From contig CAKSDE010000011.1 in the NCBI GenBank assembly GCA_934444735.1, positions 1 through 64,000 on the forward strand: a stretch of DNA of 64,000 nt, written 5' to 3'. Below the pieces are notes generated by a model. It saw only the letters and a program-made list of their open reading frames with translations. It was not told the origin of the DNA and did no database searches. The position numbers and the translations under genes were made by a program. The DNA comes from an uncultured Clostridia bacterium. Its GTDB lineage: Bacteria; Bacillota; Clostridia; UBA1381. Below are positions 58,414 through 64,000 of the stretch, one piece after another (position 1 is the first letter of the stretch; each line of letters starts with the position of its first letter).

Positions 58414-60235
58414 TCTAAACAATGACAAGCTGTTATTTTTTCTAAAAAGAAAAAAATATCCGTATAAACATCGGAACGATAATTTTTGGTTCTGGGTTTT
58501 TGTGACAATATTTCTGATTGTAATTGCAATATTGTTTTATGGCATGATAAAGTATACATACAGTAAGCTTGATATATGCGACTTATCGGCAAGAACGATA
58601 TATAAAAACGGTGTTGAGCCGATAGATGATCAAACCTATTTTGAAGAAAAAAGTGTTAATACAAACAGCAGCGGAGATATAGTCCCCAAGCTGGAGTTAA
58701 ACAACAAAACTTTAGCTCTCAATTCAAACGGTATAAGCGGAGTATATCTTGCATGGGTGTATACGGGTAATGAAAGATTTGAATATGACGGTAATTATCA
58801 GTGGAAAGAGCTTATCGAAACGGGAAAAAACTTTAATTACAATACCGGTTACGGATATAGGACGGCATACGACACCAATGAGGTGGAATTATCCGAAAAC
58901 GGCTGGTACACCGTATTTGCGATTTGGTATGAAGAGGGAAAAAAGCTGCATATAGCGAAAAATTTTCATGTAGGAAATATTGAAACGAGTGGTGTCGGGA
59001 CAGAGTATGAAAAAGAGGCATATGACACTTGGCTGGATAATAAAAGATATGCCGAATCGGTTCCGGGAGTGAAAAATTATCTTTTTATCGGTGCCGACCA
59101 TTGGGATCGCAGTGAACTGACAAAATCTTATTCTGATTATATGGTACTTGCCACGGTGAACACAAATAACCGTGAGGTTTCTTTTACTACGATATTAAAG
59201 GAATCGTATGTCTATATCCCGTCAATAGGCTGCGGAAGGCTTACAAATGCATATAATTGCGGCGGCGTTGAGCTTGTCGTCAGGACTATAGAGGAAAATT
59301 ACGGGCTGAAAATCGATAACTATCTTTTGCTCGACTATAATTATTTTATACAAATGATTAATTGTGTCGGAGGAATTGACGTTCAAATTGAAAAATATCA
59401 GGTGCCGTATATAAATCAATACATAAGAAGTCTGGAGAATGATTACAGGCTGACCTCTGATATTGTAAAAACCAAACCTCTTGAAGAAAAAAGCGGAGAA
59501 TTTTTACTGGACGGAGCGCAAACTCTTGCATATATACGGTATTATAACGAGGGCGATTGGGCAAGAAGTGAGCGCTATGATATGATGATGGAAGGATTTT
59601 ACAAAAGCCTTCGCAAAACGGGGGTATTTACCATTGTAAATGATATTTTTCCGCTGTTCACTACGGATTTCAGCTTTGATGAATATAAAGAACTGCTATA
59701 CTATTTACCGTTGTATCTGAAATATGATGTTACAGTGAACAAGCTGCCGAGTAAAAACCGCCTTGCTCCTTTTAAGGAAAGTTATCGTTACAACGTTCTT
59801 TTAAATAAGCATGCGGAAATAGATACGGTTATTAATGATGTTTTGAACGATAAGGGCATTGATTATAAATGGATTTGGTGGATCTCACCGATTTTGCTGA
59901 TAATATATGTTTCCCTTTTAGCGGTATCATTGATCGCTTTATGTTATATAGTATTTCGCAAAAGACGGATTGTATATATAGATCCTATAACCAATGTAAA
60001 AAAATATAAATCCAAAAAATACCGTTGGAAGAGCGATGTTCATGTGTATCATCAGGACGCCTTGGGTGAGTATGACGGCGGTATGTTTATGAACAAAGAA
60101 ATGACGCAAAGGTACAGTCATGAAATAAAAATGCCTATGCATGAGCTTTTGGTGTATGTACAAATGCCTGTAGATGATGATGCGGATTATTCAAAGGATA
60201 AGAATATATCTCAAGAAACGACTGTAACACTATAA
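58400..60235 (+). CDS. LCP-family protein with extra N-domain and C-terminal membrane helix
   Basis: This 611-residue protein has a cytoplasmic N-terminus and a membrane helix (about 30-53). An extracellular domain (about 95-192) shares its pattern with the three C-terminal repeats of the surface protein at 38990. A LytR-CpsA-Psr catalytic domain follows (about 225-430) with KSYSDYMVLATVNTNN, LDGAQTLAYIRYYNEGDWAR and SERYD. The usual SIPRD block reads TILKE, a conservative Arg-to-Lys and Asp-to-Glu change. A second helix (about 493-520) and a basic cytoplasmic tail of about 85 residues end the protein; this is not usual for LCP proteins. LCP enzymes attach polymers from lipid carriers to peptidoglycan. 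The gene overlaps the previous one by 14 bases. Confidence 0.88.
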   Translation: MMITNLNNDKLLFFLKRKKYPYKHRNDNFWFWVFVTIFLIVIAILFYGMIKYTYSKLDICDLSARTIYKNGVEPIDDQTYFEEKSVNTNSSGDIVPKLELNNKTLALNSNGISGVYLAWVYTGNERFEYDGNYQWKELIETGKNFNYNTGYGYRTAYDTNEVELSENGWYTVFAIWYEEGKKLHIAKNFHVGNIETSGVGTEYEKEAYDTWLDNKRYAESVPGVKNYLFIGADHWDRSELTKSYSDYMVLATVNTNNREVSFTTILKESYVYIPSIGCGRLTNAYNCGGVELVVRTIEENYGLKIDNYLLLDYNYFIQMINCVGGIDVQIEKYQVPYINQYIRSLENDYRLTSDIVKTKPLEEKSGEFLLDGAQTLAYIRYYNEGDWARSERYDMMMEGFYKSLRKTGVFTIVNDIFPLFTTDFSFDEYKELLYYLPLYLKYDVTVNKLPSKNRLAPFKESYRYNVLLNKHAEIDTVINDVLNDKGIDYKWIWWISPILLIIYVSLLAVSLIALCYIVFRKRRIVYIDPITNVKKYKSKKYRWKSDVHVYHQDALGEYDGGMFMNKEMTQRYSHEIKMPMHELLVYVQMPVDDDADYSKDKNISQETTVTL

Positions 60236-60244
60236 AAAATAATA

Positions 60245-60268
60245 AGTAATTGTAAAATTAACGTTTTT
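60245..60268 (-). repeat. Terminal fragment of the MITE-like element
   Basis: AGTAATTGTAAAATTAACG and the following T-run match the outer end of copy B (AGGTAATTGTAAAACTAACG). No remainder of the element is seen. It stands just before the flippase gene. Confidence 0.6.
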
Positions 60269-60311
60269 CTTTTTAACTACTCTAAAAAATCATGAAAGGA
60301 GACACCTTACA

Positions 60312-61862
60312 ATGGGTTCGAGAACACAAAAATCGGTTCGTAATATTGCTTTTTCGCTTGGCTATCAGCTGGTAACTCTGTTTTCCAATTTTTTTATGAA
60401 AACCGTACTTATAAAAAATCTTGGAATACAGTATACAGGTGTCTCGGCGCTTTTTACCGATATTCTGACGGTTTTATCGGTTGCGGAGTTAGGTTTCGGC
60501 ACGGCTGTTTCTTATGCGCTTTACCGTCCGCTTTATGAAAAAGATGATGCTCAGATTGCAAAGCTTATGCGGTTATATCAAAAAATTTATCGGATTATTT
60601 TTTCTGTTATTGTCGCAGCCGGAATTGTATGCTTGATTTTTCTTAAATATATTGTGAAAGACGTCCCCGATATAAAAGAAAATATCCATATAATTTTTAT
60701 ATTCTTTATCCTCAAAACAGCAGTTTCGTATTTGTTTGTATACAAAGCGACGCTTTTGGAAGCAAACCAGGAAAAGCATATAGTTTCCGCAGTCGGAATA
60801 GTTGTTTGTATACTGACTGCAATATTAGAGGCAGTTACAGTAGCGGTATTTAAAAGTTATATCGGATATCTTGCGGTAATGGTAACAATGGTAATTGTAC
60901 AAAATGTTATTATTTCATTGGTGGCAAATCATAGGTGTCCGATGCTAAAGACCGAGTGCAATGAGAGCCTTAGTTTGCATGAGCGCAAGGAAATATTTAA
61001 AAATGTAAGAGCCTTGGCAATTTACAAAATTTCGGGTGCGCTGCAAAGAGGCGTAGACAGCGTCATTATATCAGCCATGCTCGGTACCTCGCTTGTGGGC
61101 TTTTTATCTTATTATAAAATGATAGCAAATAATGTAGATTCCCTATTCGGTCAGGTATTCGAGGCAATTAAACCAAGCGTGGGAAATCTTGCGGCAAGCG
61201 AAAACAGTCAAAGGCAATATGCCGTTTTTAAAAAGATGTGCTTTCTGTCATTTGCAATAGGAAATTTCATTTCGGTTTCGCTGATAACGCTGTTAAATCC
61301 TTTTATTACACTATGGTTGGGAAACAGTTATTTATTAGGCATGGACATTGTAATTATACTTGTGGCAGATATCTATATAATTACCATGGTACGGCCTTAT
61401 GAAAGCTTCAGAAACGCAAATGCACTGTTTGTTCAGGGGAAATACAGACCGGCAGTTATGGTTATCTTAAACATTATTTTATCAATCGGACTTGCCGATA
61501 AATGGGGTTTGTTCGGAGTTCTCTTTGCAACCGTAGCTGCAAGGGTGCTGACTCATGTCTGGTATGATCCGCTGCTGCTTTACCGTAAAGTATTTCATAA
61601 ACCGTTTTTGCAGTATATAAAAATGAAAATAGTTTACCTGTTGACTGTGATTTTTAACTGTGTTTTAGTGTATGAGATATGTAATATTATTAGATTTTCA
61701 AATCAATGGGTTGAATTTTGTCTAAAGGCTTTATTGTGCGTATTCATACCAAACATTGTTTTAATTGCCCTGTTTCACAATAATGATGAGTTCAAAGCAT
61801 TGTATGCATATGCGCATGAACTTTTAAAAAGAATATGTAAGAAAAGGAATAGTAAAAAATAG
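60312..61862 (+). CDS. Wzx-type polysaccharide flippase
   Basis: The 516-residue integral membrane protein has about 12-14 helices and belongs to the MOP/polysaccharide biosynthesis superfamily. It starts NIAFSLGYQLVTLFSNFFMK and has ALYRPLYEKDDAQIAKLMR in the first loop. MRPYESFRNANALFVQGKYRP is near residue 355. It should move the undecaprenyl-linked repeat unit across the membrane. It is the last gene of the cluster and ends before a bidirectional terminator. It starts with ATG, with AAAGGAG upstream. Confidence 0.9.
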   Translation: MGSRTQKSVRNIAFSLGYQLVTLFSNFFMKTVLIKNLGIQYTGVSALFTDILTVLSVAELGFGTAVSYALYRPLYEKDDAQIAKLMRLYQKIYRIIFSVIVAAGIVCLIFLKYIVKDVPDIKENIHIIFIFFILKTAVSYLFVYKATLLEANQEKHIVSAVGIVVCILTAILEAVTVAVFKSYIGYLAVMVTMVIVQNVIISLVANHRCPMLKTECNESLSLHERKEIFKNVRALAIYKISGALQRGVDSVIISAMLGTSLVGFLSYYKMIANNVDSLFGQVFEAIKPSVGNLAASENSQRQYAVFKKMCFLSFAIGNFISVSLITLLNPFITLWLGNSYLLGMDIVIILVADIYIITMVRPYESFRNANALFVQGKYRPAVMVILNIILSIGLADKWGLFGVLFATVAARVLTHVWYDPLLLYRKVFHKPFLQYIKMKIVYLLTVIFNCVLVYEICNIIRFSNQWVEFCLKALLCVFIPNIVLIALFHNNDEFKALYAYAHELLKRICKKRNSKK

Positions 61863-61867
61863 TTTTT

Positions 61868-61908
61868 CACAAAAACCGCCCCCAAATTAAATTTGGGGGC
61901 GGTTTAAG
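61868..61908. terminator. Bidirectional terminator at the cluster end
   Basis: AAACCGCCCCCAAATT pairs with AATTTGGGGGCGGTTT, a perfect 16-bp stem, between convergent genes ending at 61862 and 61918. Confidence 0.93.
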
Positions 61909-61917
61909 TTTTATGTA

Positions 61918-64000
61918 TCAGTCAATATAACCTTTAATTACAAATATATCTGTAGCATAGCCGTCAACAATCTTTGCAACTGCAAAATTCATTTCAACCA
62001 ATTGATATAAGCTTGTGCCGTCATATTCTTTAGCCCAATCAATGTATTCCATTTCGTCACTGTTGATGCTTATATAAGCATCGGAAACTGTAGTAGGTAT
62101 GATATCGGCTGTTGTACCTGCATAGAACTGTCTGCGTGCATTTGACTCGGTCAGGTCAATTACGCTTACCTTTGTTTCATCGGTGATTGCGTAGTCTGCA
62201 ACACCGCCGATATTATTTATCTCATTAGACTTTACGTCATCAGCTCTTGTGTCAAGATTGGTAATTTTATTTTTTATCTGCCCCAAAGTAAAGTAATTTG
62301 ATTTTTTGTCAATGATTACTCCTGCAATAACTGCCGGATCATGGCTGTCATATACATTCCAACCTGAATACCAGCCTATTGGCAGCTTGTCGCTTGAAAG
62401 AGCAATTCCGTCAGAACCTGCCCGGATAAAGCGATCAGCAATTTTGCGATATAACAATGTGCTATTGTCTAAACTAGCATTTGCACCGTTAAATACAACA
62501 TGAATCTTTATAATCTGTCCGTTTGTATTTTTGTCAAATATGATTAAATCGCCCTTGTTGATATCTGTATAGTTGCTGTCATCAATTATTTTATTAGTTC
62601 CGTTAGAAAAAGTTATTTCGGCTGAATCGGTGATGAAATAATCTTTGGATTCACCGTCATAAATAAGTGTTGCCGTATAGCCTTCGTCAGAGCCGTCTAT
62701 TTCTTTTGTCAAAGTTTTTGATACAACTGCAAAATGTGTGGTATCCGTTGGATATTCGCCCTGATCGGGATCGGTAGGATCACCGCCGCTTGCCGTTACA
62801 ATTACAAATGGATATGTTCCGTCCGAAAGCTTGGTGCCGTAAGCATATGCAGTATATACTACACCGTTTTGGAATGTAGCGTCCAATGAACCGATCTTTA
62901 AATCCGAATATGTAGGTGTTAATTTTGCGTTATACTCTCGTGCATCGATAATCTTTGCAGTACTGCTCATCTTGATGCCGGCAAGAGAGTTTGTGCGTGA
63001 TCTGTATTCTACGTCTATAGATGATTGGGAGATCGACTGAAACTTCAACATAACTATTTTTGTGCCGGTGCTGTCAAGCTTATATTCAACTACACGGTCC
63101 GGGATTGCGACTTTTTGGGAGTTGTCGATAACACCGTTCATATAAACCTTGCTTACCAAAGCTGTCAGAGGCATGCCTGTTTTGTTAGCGTCTACTTCAT
63201 AAGTATTTACAGTCCCGTCGGGGAAGTAAAGAGTGACACCAAAACCGCTGTCGTAATCCGGTGATGTAACAACTTCATCTGCTACGGCAAATTTGATTGA
63301 TGATGCAAGTATATCAAAATTATAGATTCTGCCGAAACTGTCAAGATACAGTTTGTATTCATTACCCAAAATCATACTGCTTGACTGTGTGTTATAGTCA
63401 CCGGCAAACTGATAGTTTTTGCCGTTTATTTTTACGGTCTTGTCCTCATCGGATTTCGCGGTGTATTTACCCTCTGCGATATCTCTCGATACATATATGT
63501 CATAGAAGTTAGAATTTGCAATTCCTGCATTTACATCATAAGCGATAGAGAGTATATCGTCTTCTTTTAAATCGGTAATTGCGATTTCTTCACCGTTATA
63601 GTAGATGTGATATACTAAATCCTCATTATCCTCCTGATCCAGCGTTAATGCCGAACGACCGAATGTTGAATCCTTAAATATAATTTTCTTTGATGTGGCA
63701 AAATCAACTCGCGCGGAGTCTGTGTACTGAACCTTGATCATGTCATAGTAACCGTCGGTTCCCTTGCCTGATTCATATACGTCCACTAATTGAACCTTAC
63801 CGACAGTGTTGTTGTATACATATTTTGTAAAGTTAGTTTCTGTTGTGTCAACTTCGACACCATTTACATAGATCCGGAAATCACGGTTAAGCTGGTATTT
63901 TGTAGAACGCGTGTCATCTTTTGCGGTATAGTATCTGACAAACGGTCTGCCGATAACTTTGCCTGAATTATCGAAAATATCCGTAATATCTGTATTTTCA
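61918..64000 (-). CDS. Large secreted-type beta-rich protein, 5' end outside the window
   Basis: The reading frame stays open on the minus strand from 61918 to the window edge, so the start is missing; about 694 residues are visible. A GTG at 63786 is internal, because the upstream frame remains protein-like (RIYVNGVEVDTTE, RPFVRYYTAKDD). The protein is rich in Asp, Thr, Gly, Tyr and Ser, with many beta-strand-like stretches and almost no cysteine. It ends in FAVAKIVDGYATDIFVIKGYID without SLH or LPxTG. It resembles S-layer or adhesin-type surface proteins; SLH modules may lie in the missing N-terminus. I do not recognise a domain family. Confidence 0.75.
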   Translation of the reverse strand, partial: ENTDITDIFDNSGKVIGRPFVRYYTAKDDTRSTKYQLNRDFRIYVNGVEVDTTETNFTKYVYNNTVGKVQLVDVYESGKGTDGYYDMIKVQYTDSARVDFATSKKIIFKDSTFGRSALTLDQEDNEDLVYHIYYNGEEIAITDLKEDDILSIAYDVNAGIANSNFYDIYVSRDIAEGKYTAKSDEDKTVKINGKNYQFAGDYNTQSSSMILGNEYKLYLDSFGRIYNFDILASSIKFAVADEVVTSPDYDSGFGVTLYFPDGTVNTYEVDANKTGMPLTALVSKVYMNGVIDNSQKVAIPDRVVEYKLDSTGTKIVMLKFQSISQSSIDVEYRSRTNSLAGIKMSSTAKIIDAREYNAKLTPTYSDLKIGSLDATFQNGVVYTAYAYGTKLSDGTYPFVIVTASGGDPTDPDQGEYPTDTTHFAVVSKTLTKEIDGSDEGYTATLIYDGESKDYFITDSAEITFSNGTNKIIDDSNYTDINKGDLIIFDKNTNGQIIKIHVVFNGANASLDNSTLLYRKIADRFIRAGSDGIALSSDKLPIGWYSGWNVYDSHDPAVIAGVIIDKKSNYFTLGQIKNKITNLDTRADDVKSNEINNIGGVADYAITDETKVSVIDLTESNARRQFYAGTTADIIPTTVSDAYISINSDEMEYIDWAKEYDGTSLYQLVEMNFAVAKIVDGYATDIFVIKGYID

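Noticed and set aside
63786..63786. GTG at 63786 as the start of the last minus-strand gene
   Set aside because: The frame is open and protein-like up to the window edge, and no ribosome site lies before this GTG.

Overview
The window looks like a chromosome segment of a Gram-positive, spore-forming anaerobe of the Bacillota, probably class Clostridia. The evidence is a SipL-type spore-coat protein (DUF3794 plus LysM), surface proteins with S-layer homology (SLH) repeats, ECF vitamin transporters under riboswitches, strong AGGAGG-type ribosome binding sites with several TTG and GTG starts, tRNA genes that encode CCA, and a moderate-to-low G+C content. Uronic-acid glycan enzymes suggest a plant- or host-glycan user, for example a gut bacterium. 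I cannot name the species. I see no transposase, integrase, phage gene or CRISPR array; mobility appears only as small non-coding repeats.

Layout. 1-230: tRNA-Gly and tRNA-Cys. 443-5187: an ECF sigma/anti-sigma pair, a methyltransferase, a broken surface-protein gene, a repeat block and a small membrane protein. 5213-19036, almost all minus strand: sipL, rhamnulokinase, an EamA exporter, an FAD oxidoreductase, a small membrane protein, an FMN-riboswitch-controlled riboflavin S-component (RibU), then a glycan operon (GH31, metallophosphoesterase, heparinase II/III-like lyase, GH88) and a LysR regulator. 19246-22703: a heterodimeric ABC exporter with one degenerate ATP site.

22761-34490 is the most interesting block. 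A consensus promoter and a cobalamin riboswitch with terminators precede an SLH-anchored alpha/alpha-toroid protein, a membrane-anchored DUF4430 protein, an EcfT subunit, a single 850-residue chain fusing both ECF ATPases to a CbrT-like S-component, and a 1526-residue SLH protein with two DUF4430-type domains. An alpha/alpha barrel plus a DUF4430-like beta domain is the architecture of animal intrinsic factor and transcobalamin. I infer a wall-anchored, split intrinsic-factor-like B12 capture system that feeds an ECF transporter.

34643-38867 carries yifB/comM, an orphan atypical response regulator, a YerB-type DUF3048 protein with a DUF4430-like N-terminus, a LytTR-like direct repeat and a small unknown gene. 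38990-44725 encodes a 1911-residue surface protein with BspA-type and InlB-type repeats. 44832-61862 is a Wzx/Wzy-type exopolysaccharide cluster: fused tyrosine kinase/chain-length regulator, PHP phosphatase, priming sugar transferase, four glycosyltransferases, two pyruvyltransferase/FrhB-like pairs, polymerase, LCP ligase and flippase. The LCP protein contains a roughly 95-residue extracellular domain that also occurs three times in tandem at the C-terminus of the giant surface protein. The window ends inside a large minus-strand secreted-protein gene.

Two dispersed non-coding repeat families recur: a 212-213 bp hairpin-rich MITE-like element (three full copies, two fragments), each full copy placed just upstream of a gene, and a modular palindromic element that often ends in a terminator hairpin.
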